Below, one piece after another: positions 1-8,425 of a stretch of DNA of 64,000 nucleotides (position 1 is its first letter; the number at the start of each line of letters is the position of its first letter). The notes beneath the pieces were generated by a model. The model made no database searches. It had not been told where the DNA came from and saw nothing but the letters and a program-made list of their open reading frames with translations. The DNA is from DATARH01 sp963734125 (GTDB lineage Bacteria; Pseudomonadota; Alphaproteobacteria; ATCC43930; CGMCC-115725), in NCBI GenBank assembly GCA_963734125.1, contig CAVTGB010000018.1, positions 68,011-132,010 of the forward strand. Reading direction: 5' to 3'. Position numbers and translations under genes: made by a program.

Positions 1-753
1 GGCTACACGACGATCGCTGGCGAGCGCTGCCTGGCCGCGCGGGGTGACTTGATCCTCACCCCGAACGGCACCTGGCACGACCACGGCAATGACGCGGCGA
101 GCCCGGTCATCTGGGCCGACATCCTCGATTTTCCGCTGATGGAATTCCTCGATTGCGTCTGGATCGACGAGGATTTTCCGGGCGAGCGCGCGGGCAACGC
201 GCGGGCGCAAAAGCCGCTCCATGCCGACGGCTATTCGGCGCGGCTCTATGGCGCGGGCGGCCTTTTGCCTGGCTTTGTCTCGCATGCCCGCGGCAACGGG
301 GAGGGGACCTCACCCGTCTTTCATTACCGGGGGGCCGAGATCCGCGCCGCCCTCGAGGGCATGCGCGGGGATGCGGGGGATCCCTACGAGGGGATTACGC
401 TCTGTTTCGTCAACCCGGTGACCGGCGCCGCGGTGTTTCCGACCCTCGACTATTCGGCCCAGCTGTTGCGCCCGGGCGAAGCGACGCGGTGGAAGCGCGA
501 GACCGCGAACGCCTTTTACATCGTCCTCGACGGCTCCGGCACGACCGAGATCGCCGGCCGCTCCTTCGACTGGGAGACCAACGACATTTTCGTTGTCCCC
601 AATTTCCTGTGGCGCCGCCATATCAATAAGGGACCCGGCGACGTGGTCCTCTATCTGTGCTCCGACCGGCCGCTCTTCGAAAAGATCGGCCAATACCACG
701 CCCAGGGCCGCGACGCCGACGGCGCGGTCGTGGAGTTGGCGGTGCGCGCATGA
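1..753 (+). CDS. Gentisate 1,2-dioxygenase-like cupin protein, 3' part
   Basis: The frame is open from the first base, so the start lies before the window; 250 residues are visible. Near the visible N-terminus is the cupin signature GDLILTPNGTWHDHG, whose two His residues are the usual Fe(II) ligands of gentisate/1-hydroxy-2-naphthoate dioxygenases. A second cupin fold follows around residues 165-215 (GTTEIAGRSFDW, then VVPNFLWRRH). Family members open the aromatic ring of gentisate or similar hydroxy-acids in the cytoplasm. The stop overlaps the start of the next gene (ATGA), so the two are probably co-transcribed. The exact substrate cannot be told; salicylate-type ring-cleaving cupins are an alternative. 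Confidence 0.8.
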   Translation, partial: GYTTIAGERCLAARGDLILTPNGTWHDHGNDAASPVIWADILDFPLMEFLDCVWIDEDFPGERAGNARAQKPLHADGYSARLYGAGGLLPGFVSHARGNGEGTSPVFHYRGAEIRAALEGMRGDAGDPYEGITLCFVNPVTGAAVFPTLDYSAQLLRPGEATRWKRETANAFYIVLDGSGTTEIAGRSFDWETNDIFVVPNFLWRRHINKGPGDVVLYLCSDRPLFEKIGQYHAQGRDADGAVVELAVRA

Positions 754-1517
754 ACCCCTTCGACTTGTCCAGGCGGGTCGCGGTCGTCACCGGCGGCAAT
801 GGCGGGATCGGGTTCGGCATGGCGCAGGGCCTTGCGGCGGCCGGGGCGACCATCGTCGTCGCGGCGCGCAACCCGGAGAAATCGGCGGCGGCGGTGACGG
901 CCCTGGCAGCGCTCGGCGCGCCCGGCGCGTTTATCGCGCTCGATGTCGCCGATCCCTCCTCGTGCCGGGCGCTGATCGACGAGACCGTCGCGCGGTTCGG
1001 CCGCCTCGACATCCTCGTCAACAATGCCGGTATGTCGATCAGGAAGCCGCCGCAGGACTATGCAATCGGCGAATGGCAGGCGGTGCTCGATACCAATCTG
1101 ACCGGCGCCTTTGCCTGCTCTCAGGCGGCTTACGCGCCGATGAGACGGCAGGGCGGCGGCAAGATCATCAATATCGGGTCGATGATGTCGATTTTCGGCG
1201 GCGCCTATGCGGCACCCTATTCAACGAGCAAGGGCGGCCTGGTGCAATTGACCAAATCGCTCGCCACCGCCTGGGCCCGGGACAATATCCAGGTCAACGC
1301 GGTGTTGCCGGGCTGGATCGACACCGAGCTCACCCGCGATGCGCGGGCACAGGTCCCCGGCCTCAACGAGCGGGTGTTGAACCGCACCCCGGTAGGCCGC
1401 TGGGGCATGCCTGAGGATCTGGCCGGGATCGCCGTGTTTCTCGCTGCACCGGCATCGGATTTCGTGACCGGGGCGGCGATCCCGGTCGATGGCGGCTACT
1501 CGTCGGCGCCCCTATAG
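750..1517 (+). CDS. Short-chain dehydrogenase/reductase (SDR)
   Basis: A 255-residue classical SDR. The cofactor motif TGGNGGIGFG sits at about residues 14-23, NNAG at about 90, and the catalytic YSTSK at about 157, preceded by a Ser in IGSMMS. Family members oxidise or reduce hydroxyl/keto groups with NAD(P). The ATG overlaps the stop of the cupin gene by four bases, which fixes this start over in-frame codons further upstream. Pairing with a ring-cleavage dioxygenase suggests aromatic or carbohydrate-acid catabolism, but the substrate is not visible. Its 3' end overlaps the convergent livF by six bases. Confidence 0.85.
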   Translation: MNPFDLSRRVAVVTGGNGGIGFGMAQGLAAAGATIVVAARNPEKSAAAVTALAALGAPGAFIALDVADPSSCRALIDETVARFGRLDILVNNAGMSIRKPPQDYAIGEWQAVLDTNLTGAFACSQAAYAPMRRQGGGKIINIGSMMSIFGGAYAAPYSTSKGGLVQLTKSLATAWARDNIQVNAVLPGWIDTELTRDARAQVPGLNERVLNRTPVGRWGMPEDLAGIAVFLAAPASDFVTGAAIPVDGGYSSAPL

Positions 1518-2261
1518 CCCCAAATAAAACTTCCGAACCAGCTCGTTGTTGTTGAGTTCGTTGGTGCTGCGGCCTTCGAAGGCGATCTGGCCGTGCACGA
1601 TGACGTAGCCGCGGTCGGCGATGCGCACCGCCTGATTGAAATTCTGCTCGGCCATCAGGACGGTCAATTGGAAACGGTCCTTCAATTCCTTGATCTTGTC
1701 GATCGTGCGGCTGACGAGAATGGGGGCGAGCCCGACCGACGGCTCGTCGATCAGGAGGATGCGCGGGGCCGACATCAGCGCCCGGGCCAGCGCCAGCATC
1801 TGCTGTTCGCCGCCGCTGAGGCTGCCGGCGAGCTGGCCGCGGCGCTCGCGCAACGCCGGGAAGGTCTGATAGGACGATTCGAGGTTGGCGGCGATCGCGC
1901 TGCGCGCGGTCGGGCGGAAGGCACCGAGCAGCAGGTTCTCTTCGACCGTCAGCTTGGGGAAGAGCCGCCGCCCCTCGGGAACGAGCGTGATCCCGAGATC
2001 TACGATGTCCTCGGTGGCGCGTCCGATCAGGTCGTACCGCTGGCCATCGATCTCGGCGACGATGCTGCCCGAACTCGGGCGCACCATGCCCATGACGCAT
2101 TTCATCAGGGTCGACTTGCCATTGCCGTTGGTGCCGAGGAGGACCACGGTCTCGGCGTGGCCCACCAGGATCGAGATGTCCTCGAGCACCCGCACCGCGC
2201 CATAGCCGGCGTCGAGGTGGCTGATCGCCAAACTGTTCTTCGATGACGAGCTATTCGCCAA
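1512..2261 (-). CDS. livF: Branched-chain-type ABC transporter ATPase, LivF-like
   Basis: 249 residues. Walker A is GTNGNGKST (about residues 43-51), the signature motif is LSGGEQQM and Walker B is ILLIDEPS. This is the second ATPase of a HAAT-family importer, acting at the inner face of the membrane with LivG. It is the last gene of a livH-livM-livG-livF operon on the minus strand; the TTG start overlaps the livG stop by 11 bases. HAAT importers in a setting of aromatic catabolism often carry aromatic acids or amides rather than amino acids, so the substrate is open. Confidence 0.88.
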   Translation of the reverse strand: MANSSSSKNSLAISHLDAGYGAVRVLEDISILVGHAETVVLLGTNGNGKSTLMKCVMGMVRPSSGSIVAEIDGQRYDLIGRATEDIVDLGITLVPEGRRLFPKLTVEENLLLGAFRPTARSAIAANLESSYQTFPALRERRGQLAGSLSGGEQQMLALARALMSAPRILLIDEPSVGLAPILVSRTIDKIKELKDRFQLTVLMAEQNFNQAVRIADRGYVIVHGQIAFEGRSTNELNNNELVRKFYLGL

Positions 2262-3006
2262 GGTAGGCCCTTTCGACTTCGGGATTGGCCATCACCTCCT
2301 GCGGCAGGCCGTCGGCGATCTTGTGGCCGGCGACAAGGACGATGAGCCGGGTCGAAAAGCTCATCACCGCGCGCATGATGTGCTCAATGAGGACGATCGT
2401 GATGCCCTCTTCGTTGAGGCGCAACAGGACGGCGATAATCTCCTCGACCTCGGCCGGCGAGAGCCCCGCCATCGCCTCGTCGGCGAAGAGGAGGCGCGGC
2501 TGGGTGGCGACGGCGCGGGCAAGCTCCAGTTTGCGCATCTCGACCTGGGTCAGGTCGCGCGGCAGGCGGCCCGCCTTTTCGGCGAGCCCGACCTGGTGCA
2601 GGAGCTCGTGACAGCGGGCGTCGGTCTGGGCGGCGGACAGCCGGTGGCCCGGGCGGGCGTTGACGGTGAAGGTCAAGGGGACCCGCAAATTATCGACGAG
2701 GCTGAGGGTGTGAAACGGCCTTGGCAATTGAAAGCTGCGCGCGAGCCCGAGGCGGGTGCGCTGATGGGTGACGAGGCCGTCGAGCTTTTGCCCATCGAAC
2801 CGGACGCTGCCGGTCTCGTTGTGGAGGGTGCCGCACAGGCAGTTGACGAGGGTCGACTTGCCCGAGCCGTTCGGCCCGATGAGGCCCAGCCGCTCGCCGG
2901 TGCCGACAGTGAGCTCGATGTTGTCGAGCGCGATAAATCCGCCAAAGCGCTTGCCGAGGCCGGTCACCGAGAGGAGGGGGACCGCGAGGAGCGGGGCCTC
3001 GCTCAC
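2251..3006 (-). CDS. livG: Branched-chain-type ABC transporter ATPase, LivG-like
   Basis: 251 residues from a GTG at 3006 that overlaps the livM stop (GTGA). The protein begins just before the conserved LLSVTGLGKRFGGFIALDN block; an open frame continues upstream but there it is the shadow of livM. Walker A is GPNGSGKST. The usual signature motif is modified, reading LTQVEMRKLELARA in place of LSGGQ-type sequence, followed by Walker B LLFADEAMAGL. LivG ATPases often have a looser signature motif with Q-R-R-L-E-I-ARAL; here the preceding Gly pair is missing. First ATPase of the importer. Confidence 0.87.
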   Translation of the reverse strand: MSEAPLLAVPLLSVTGLGKRFGGFIALDNIELTVGTGERLGLIGPNGSGKSTLVNCLCGTLHNETGSVRFDGQKLDGLVTHQRTRLGLARSFQLPRPFHTLSLVDNLRVPLTFTVNARPGHRLSAAQTDARCHELLHQVGLAEKAGRLPRDLTQVEMRKLELARAVATQPRLLFADEAMAGLSPAEVEEIIAVLLRLNEEGITIVLIEHIMRAVMSFSTRLIVLVAGHKIADGLPQEVMANPEVERAYLGE

Positions 3007-4040
3007 GCCGCCCTCCGCGCGGCAACGGCAGCGAGCGCGCCGGCGCGCTTGCGCCGATGCGCCGTCACCAGCCCGACGATGCCGTTGGGCGCAATGATGA
3101 CGAAGAGGATCAAGAGGAGGCCGACGATCAGGAGGTTGAAGGTCGGGGGAATATTGAGGTCGAGGAAGAAGCCCACGGAGCCAAGCTGCTGGATCGTGCC
3201 GAGGAGGATCGCGCCGATCACCGGCCCCACCCAGCTGGTCATCCCGCCGATCACCGGCATCGCGACGCTGTTCACCGCGTAGGCGAGGTTGAAGCTCGAG
3301 GTCGGGTCGAGATAGGTGACGTAATAGGGCAAGGGAGCCCCGGCCATGCCCATCAACGCCCCGGAGAGGGTGGTGGCGATCAGCTTCAGCCGTAATGTCG
3401 GAACCCCGCCCGCCTCGGCCGCGAGCTCGTCGTCGCGGATCGCGGCAAAGCCGAGGCCGAGCCTCGAGCGCTCGATCGTCCGCGCGATGCCGACCGATAT
3501 CACCGCCAGCACCAGCATCAGCGTATAGAGATACTGAATGTAGCCGCCGCCGAGCGGCGCGTCGGCCGGGCGAATGATGTAGATGCCGCGCGAGCCGCCG
3601 ACATAGTCCCAGTTGACGATCAGCGTCTGCACGACGACCGTCAACGCCAACGTCGCGATCGCGAAAAACACCCCGCGCAGGCGCAGCGTCAGGTACCCGG
3701 TCCCGAGGCCGAGCACCCCCGAGACGATACCGCCAATGAGGATCATGACCGGCAGCGGGATCGGTGGGGTCGCTATCCCGAACCATGCCTCGGTCAGCGC
3801 CGGCATCTTATGCAGTACCGCCGAGCTGTAGGCGCCGATCGCGAAGAAGGCGCCGGTGCCGAAATTGATGTAGCCGGTGTAGCCGCCGAGGATGTTCCAT
3901 GCGGTCGACAAGACGATGTATTGCAGCACGACGTAGGCGGCGAAAAAATAATATTCGTTGGTGAAAAGCACCCGGCTCAGCGCCACAAACAGGATCCCGA
4001 ACAGGGCGGCGGCGATCCAGAAGCTTCCGTTACGCATCAC
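3003..4040 (-). CDS. livM: Branched-chain-type ABC transporter permease, LivM-like
   Basis: 345 residues with about eight to ten hydrophobic segments. The family block IARTIERSRLGLGFAAIRDDELAAEAGG, the cytoplasmic loop that contacts the ATPase, is clear around the middle. The start is GTG at 4040 or the adjacent ATG at 4037; both fit the overlap with the livH stop. It works with LivH to form the membrane channel of a HAAT importer. Confidence 0.88.
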   Translation of the reverse strand: MMRNGSFWIAAALFGILFVALSRVLFTNEYYFFAAYVVLQYIVLSTAWNILGGYTGYINFGTGAFFAIGAYSSAVLHKMPALTEAWFGIATPPIPLPVMILIGGIVSGVLGLGTGYLTLRLRGVFFAIATLALTVVVQTLIVNWDYVGGSRGIYIIRPADAPLGGGYIQYLYTLMLVLAVISVGIARTIERSRLGLGFAAIRDDELAAEAGGVPTLRLKLIATTLSGALMGMAGAPLPYYVTYLDPTSSFNLAYAVNSVAMPVIGGMTSWVGPVIGAILLGTIQQLGSVGFFLDLNIPPTFNLLIVGLLLILFVIIAPNGIVGLVTAHRRKRAGALAAVAARRAA

Positions 4041-4915
4041 TGGCGGCCCAACAGGCCGGAGGGCCGCACGGCCAATGTCGCCAACAGAAAGCCGAAGGCA
4101 ACGGCCGGCGCCCAGGACGGGCCGGTAAATGTCGCGGTGATGCTTTCGACAATCCCGATGAGCATCGACGCGGCCACCATGCCGGGGATGCTGGTCATGC
4201 CGCCGAGCACGCAGATCGCAAAGATGCGGCCGATATAATCGCGCCCGATCGACGGCTCGACCGGCTGAATGACGATCAGAAAGGTGCCGGCCAGCGCACA
4301 GGTCGCAATCGAGATGCCGAAGGCGATCTGTTTGATCCGGGTCGGGCTGGCCGCCATCAGTTGCAAGGCGAGCGGGTCCTGCGACACCGCGAGGATCGCC
4401 CGGCCGATGAAGCTGCGCGTCAGATAGAGTTGCAACAGCCCGACCATGACCAAGGAGACGACACAGGGGATCAGCATGCGCAACGGCAGGTCGAAGACCC
4501 AGAGATGGATGCTCGGGCCGATATAGGGCGCCTCGACGAAGCGGTAATCGACGCCGAAGACCAGGACCAATGAAACTTCGGCGACAAACAACAGGCCAAA
4601 AAAGAACGCAAGGCCCTGGATCCCCTGCTCGCCGCGGCTCTCGAACGCGTGGTAATAAAGCCGGTAGGTCACCATCCCGATCACATAGAACACCGGGGTC
4701 ATGATGAAGCCGACGAGGATCGGGTCGATCCTGACGTACGAGGTAACGATGTAGGCCGCGTAGGAGCCGAGCAGGATAAAAGCCGGCTGGGCGATGTTGG
4801 CGATGTCGAGCATGCCGAAGGAGATCGTGACGCCGACCGTCACCGCCGCGTAGAAGCCGCCGAGCAGGATGCCGGCAACGAGCGCGTCAACGAGGAGATC
4901 GAGGGAAACGGCCAT
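4037..4915 (-). CDS. livH: Branched-chain-type ABC transporter permease, LivH-like
   Basis: 292 residues, ATG start at 4915. Multiple membrane segments; the family loop RSFIGRAILAVSQDPLALQLM is visible around the middle, followed by the GIDIxxIxxxxF-equivalent region. First gene of the minus-strand transport operon. No periplasmic binding protein gene lies beside the four components within the window, so that partner must be encoded elsewhere. The 200 bases before it separate it from the divergent molybdenum hydroxylase gene and probably hold both promoters, though no clear consensus boxes were seen. Confidence 0.88.
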   Translation of the reverse strand: MAVSLDLLVDALVAGILLGGFYAAVTVGVTISFGMLDIANIAQPAFILLGSYAAYIVTSYVRIDPILVGFIMTPVFYVIGMVTYRLYYHAFESRGEQGIQGLAFFFGLLFVAEVSLVLVFGVDYRFVEAPYIGPSIHLWVFDLPLRMLIPCVVSLVMVGLLQLYLTRSFIGRAILAVSQDPLALQLMAASPTRIKQIAFGISIATCALAGTFLIVIQPVEPSIGRDYIGRIFAICVLGGMTSIPGMVAASMLIGIVESITATFTGPSWAPAVAFGFLLATLAVRPSGLLGRQ

Positions 4916-5118
4916 CGGCGGTGCCGGGAGCTAGGAGCGCTGCCGGGGAGGCGCGCGCAACCCAACCGGTGGCGCGGTCGAACGGCGCGCAGGCGTCGGC
5001 ACCATGTTGGGCGTCCCCCCTCAACTTGTCTCGCCCAGCAGCGCCAAGCGAGCAGCCGGCGTATTAGACCAGCATCGCCGAGCGCTGTTAAGCTGGTCAC
5101 CATGATGCAGGTAATCGT

Positions 5119-7443
5119 ATGCGGCAAGCAATGACCCGGTCCTTCGTACCGCGCGACGAGGATCAGAGGCTCTTGACCGGTGGGGCGAGCTTCGCCGACG
5201 ACCCGCGGGAGCCGGGCGAAGCTCATGGCGTCTTCGTCCGCTCCCCCTATGCCTTTGCCCGGGTCCGCACGATCGATGCCGCTGCGGCGCAGGCGGTGCC
5301 GGGCGTGCTGGCGGTGTTGACTGCCGCCGACATGGACAAAGCCGGCGTCGGCAATGTGACGCTGGTGATCCCGGTGCCGAAGGGCCCGGGGCTCGTCGTG
5401 CCGCACCGGCCGGCGCTCGCCGGCGCGTGGGTGCGCCATGTCGGCGAGCCGGTGGCCCTGGTGGTCGGCGAGACCGAAGCGGCCGCGCGCGAGGCTGCCG
5501 AGCGGGTCGCCGTCGATTATCAGCCCGAGAACCCAGTCAGCGATGTGGCCTTGGCGGGGCTGCCGCAGGCGCCGCAAATCTGGCCCGAGGCGCCGGGCAA
5601 TCTCGCGCTCGATTGGCACGGGTTTGCCGGTGGGGACGGCGGGCAGGAAAACCGCGAGCGGATCTTTGCCGGCGCCGCGCATGTCGCGCGGGTGCGCCTC
5701 GTCAACCAGCGCATCGTCATGGCGCCGCTCGAGCCGCGCGCCGCCTTGGCGCGCTACGATCAGGGTGCCGGCCGGTTCATCCTCGCCTGCGCGTCGCAGA
5801 GCGCCGTCGTCCTGAGCCACGACCTCGCGCACTGCCTCGGCGTGCCCTCCGAGCGGGTCCGGGTGCTGAGTGGCGACGTCGGCGGCGCCTTCGGGATGCG
5901 CGCCACCGGCTATCCCGAATATCCGGCGCTCCTCATTGCCGCGCAGCGGGTACGCCGGCCGGTGCGTTGGCTGGGCACCCGGTCTGAAGGCTTCCTCAGC
6001 GACAACCAGGCGCGCGACACGATCATCGAAGCAGCGCTGGCGCTCGACGAACGCGGGCGCTTTCTCGCGCTCGACATCGACGTCATCGCCAATATGGGTG
6101 CGTACCTCACCTCGCACGCCGCCTTCATCGCGTGCGCCAATTTCGCGCGCTGCCTGCCCGGGATGTACGACATCCGCGAAGTTGGGCTGCGCATCCGCTG
6201 CCTCTTTACCAACACGGTGCCGACCGGCCCCTATCGCGGCGCCGGCCGTCCCGAGGCGAATTATTGTCTGGAACGCCTGGTGGACGCCGCGGCGAAGACG
6301 AGCGGCATCGATCGGATCGTGCTGCGCCGGCGCAACCTGATCGCGCCCAATGCCATGCCGTACCGGACGCCGGTCGGGACGACTTACGACAGCGGCGATT
6401 TCCCCGAGCTGTTCGAGAGCGCGCTCGAACGCGCCGACATCGCGCATTTCGGGGCGCGCGCTGCGCTCTCGCAAAAGGCCGGAAGGCGGCGCGGGCTCGG
6501 TATCGCGTGCTTTCTCGAAATCGCCGGCGGGCAGCCGGGGGAGGGCGCCGCGATGAGCTTTCCCGGCCAAAGCAGGCTCTTATTGGCGATCGGCGTGCAG
6601 GCGAGCGGGCAGGGGCACAAGACGCTCTATCGCCGGCTTGCCGCCGAGAGGCTCGGCATTCCGATAGACGCGATCGAAGTCGCGCATGGCGACAGCGACG
6701 ACGGCGTGCCGAGTTGGGGCGCGGTCGCCTCGCGCGCGACGATGTCGGTCGGCGGCGCGGTCGCCCTGACAATCGACGCGGTCATCGCAAAGGGGCGGCG
6801 CGTTGCCGCTCATGTGCTCGAAGCGGCGGAAGCCGATATCGCCTATCGCGCCGGCACCTTCGAGATCGCCGGCACCGACCGTCGGATCGGGCTGTTCGAA
6901 CTGGCCGAGCGCGCCGGCGCGCTGGCCCGCGAGGGGACGATCGCGGAAGACCTCGACACCAGACGCACCGCCGACGTGCCGCCGTCGTTTCCGAACGGCG
7001 TCCATGTCGCCGAGGTTGAGATCGAGCCCGACACCGGGCAGGTCAGCCTCGCGTCATATACGGCGGTCGATGATTGCGGCCGGGTATTGCAGCCGGTGCT
7101 GGTCGAGGGCCAGGTGCAGGGCGGGGTCGCGCAGGGCGTCGGGCAGGCCTTGCTCGAGGCGGGGATCTATGACGCGACGAGCGGCCAGCTGCTCGCCGGC
7201 TCGTTCATGGATTATGCGATGCCGCGCGCCGACGATCTGCCCGAGATCACGAGCGAATTGCGTCCGGTGCCGGCCAAGACCAACGCGCTCGGGGTCAAGG
7301 GCGTCGGCGAAGCCGGCACCACCGCCGCGCTCGCCGCGGTGATGAACGCGGTCGCTGACGCGCTGCCGCCCGGCGCAAGGATCGACATGCCGGCGACCCC
7401 CGAAACTGTGTGGCGCGCGCTCGGGCCCGCTCGGCAACACTGA
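5119..7443 (+). CDS. Xanthine dehydrogenase/CODH-family molybdenum-binding subunit (form II CoxL-like)
   Basis: 774 residues, the usual size of the large molybdopterin-cytosine-dinucleotide subunit. Visible motifs are GGAFGMR (about residue 255), PYRGAGRPE (about 371), matching the form II AYRGAGR type rather than the AYRCSFR of true CO dehydrogenase, and GVKGVGEAGT near the C-terminus, which carries the catalytic Glu. It should hydroxylate an aldehyde or N-heterocycle. The FAD and 2Fe-2S subunits normally encoded beside it are absent here. The start is ATG 5119 or ATG 5131. It is followed after 11 bases by the GlcG-like gene. Confidence 0.88.
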   Translation: MRQAMTRSFVPRDEDQRLLTGGASFADDPREPGEAHGVFVRSPYAFARVRTIDAAAAQAVPGVLAVLTAADMDKAGVGNVTLVIPVPKGPGLVVPHRPALAGAWVRHVGEPVALVVGETEAAAREAAERVAVDYQPENPVSDVALAGLPQAPQIWPEAPGNLALDWHGFAGGDGGQENRERIFAGAAHVARVRLVNQRIVMAPLEPRAALARYDQGAGRFILACASQSAVVLSHDLAHCLGVPSERVRVLSGDVGGAFGMRATGYPEYPALLIAAQRVRRPVRWLGTRSEGFLSDNQARDTIIEAALALDERGRFLALDIDVIANMGAYLTSHAAFIACANFARCLPGMYDIREVGLRIRCLFTNTVPTGPYRGAGRPEANYCLERLVDAAAKTSGIDRIVLRRRNLIAPNAMPYRTPVGTTYDSGDFPELFESALERADIAHFGARAALSQKAGRRRGLGIACFLEIAGGQPGEGAAMSFPGQSRLLLAIGVQASGQGHKTLYRRLAAERLGIPIDAIEVAHGDSDDGVPSWGAVASRATMSVGGAVALTIDAVIAKGRRVAAHVLEAAEADIAYRAGTFEIAGTDRRIGLFELAERAGALAREGTIAEDLDTRRTADVPPSFPNGVHVAEVEIEPDTGQVSLASYTAVDDCGRVLQPVLVEGQVQGGVAQGVGQALLEAGIYDATSGQLLAGSFMDYAMPRADDLPEITSELRPVPAKTNALGVKGVGEAGTTAALAAVMNAVADALPPGARIDMPATPETVWRALGPARQH

Positions 7444-7454
7444 AAGGAGAGGAC

Positions 7455-7895
7455 ATGACGACACTCACCCTCGCGCAGGCGTCGACGATCGTCGACAAGG
7501 CGCTCGACAAGGGCCGCGAATTGAAGCTGCACCCGCTGACCGTGGTCGTGCTCGACGCCGGCGGCCACATGGTGGCGATGAAGCGCGAAGACAAATCCGG
7601 GATCCTGCGCACCCAGATCGCCAACGGCAAGGCCTGGGGGACGCTCGGCATGGGATTCGGCGGGCGCGAGTTCGCTCGCCGCGCCGCCGCCGGCGGCGTC
7701 TTTCTTCAGGCGCTGATGGCCGCCTCGGACGGGCGGGTGGTGCCGGCGCCCGGCGGCGTTTTGATCCGCGATCGCGCGGGCGACATCATCGGCGCCGTCG
7801 GGATCAGCGGCGACACCTCGGACAGGGACGAGGCGTGCGCCGTCCACGGCATCCGCGCGGCCGGCCTCACCTCCGATACCGGCGACCCGGCCTGA
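7455..7895 (+). CDS. GlcG/HbpS-family (DUF336) protein
   Basis: 146 residues. The start at 7455 is fixed by a strong ribosome binding site (AAGGAGAGG) six bases upstream, directly after the molybdenum subunit stop. The fold markers are LTVVVLDAGGHMVAMKRED, then FARRAAAGG, and PAPGGVLIRD...GDIIGAVGISGDTSDRDE. Members bind heme or corrinoid-like ligands, or act as accessory proteins in glycolate, propanediol or aromatic degradation clusters; the role here is not known. Co-transcription with the molybdenum hydroxylase subunit is likely. Confidence 0.85.
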   Translation: MTTLTLAQASTIVDKALDKGRELKLHPLTVVVLDAGGHMVAMKREDKSGILRTQIANGKAWGTLGMGFGGREFARRAAAGGVFLQALMAASDGRVVPAPGGVLIRDRAGDIIGAVGISGDTSDRDEACAVHGIRAAGLTSDTGDPA

Positions 7896-7900
7896 CGCGA

Positions 7901-8326
7901 TCAGCGGGGAAGGCCGACAACGGCAAGAACCCGCTCCGCGTCGCCGCGGGCGAGCGGGATGTAGGCGTTGGCCATGATGTCGTAGTCGTAGACTGGGCCA
8001 TTGGCGACCAGCCAGAAGTAGCGGGCGCGCTCTGCCATCATCCGGCTATAGTCGCCGTCAAAGGTGGGCGGCAGCGGCACGTTGTAATAGCTGTCGACCG
8101 GCGGCGGATAGGGCGCGACAGGTGCCACGACCACCCGGGCGTGCCGCCAGTGGCGGCGCCAGACGTGGTGCCAGACGCGGCGATGCTGAACCCCGGGACA
8201 AGGGCAACGGGCGGCTGCCGGCGGAGCAGCCGCGGCAACGCCCGGTGGACCGTCGGCATGGCTCGTCGCCGGCAGCAGTGCCGACGCCATCAGGAACGCG
8301 GCGCCAATCGCCCGAATTGCTCGCAT
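7901..8326 (-). CDS. Small secreted protein of unknown function
   Basis: 141 residues from ATG 8326, chosen because GGGAGAGG precedes it and because it opens a signal peptide (MRAIRAIGAAFLMASALLP, then cleavage after ATSHA). An upstream in-frame start would bury the signal. The mature part is rich in His, Arg and Pro (HHVWRRHWRHAR, PYPPP) and then Tyr (SYYNVPLPP, YFWLVANGPVYDYD). I do not recognise a family. It is convergent with the GlcG-like gene, five bases away. Confidence 0.6.
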   Translation of the reverse strand: MRAIRAIGAAFLMASALLPATSHADGPPGVAAAAPPAAARCPCPGVQHRRVWHHVWRRHWRHARVVVAPVAPYPPPVDSYYNVPLPPTFDGDYSRMMAERARYFWLVANGPVYDYDIMANAYIPLARGDAERVLAVVGLPR

Positions 8327-8425
8327 GATCCCTCTCCCACATAACTGCCGGTTATAATCAACCAGAACAGCGCACAAGGGTACAAGGTCCTGGGGGCGCA
8401 AGATCCTTGCGAAATTGCGGGTGCC

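Noticed and set aside
4840..6570. A 576-codon minus-strand frame opposite the molybdenum subunit
   Set aside because: Shadow of the CoxL-like gene; GC-rich DNA leaves long antisense frames open.
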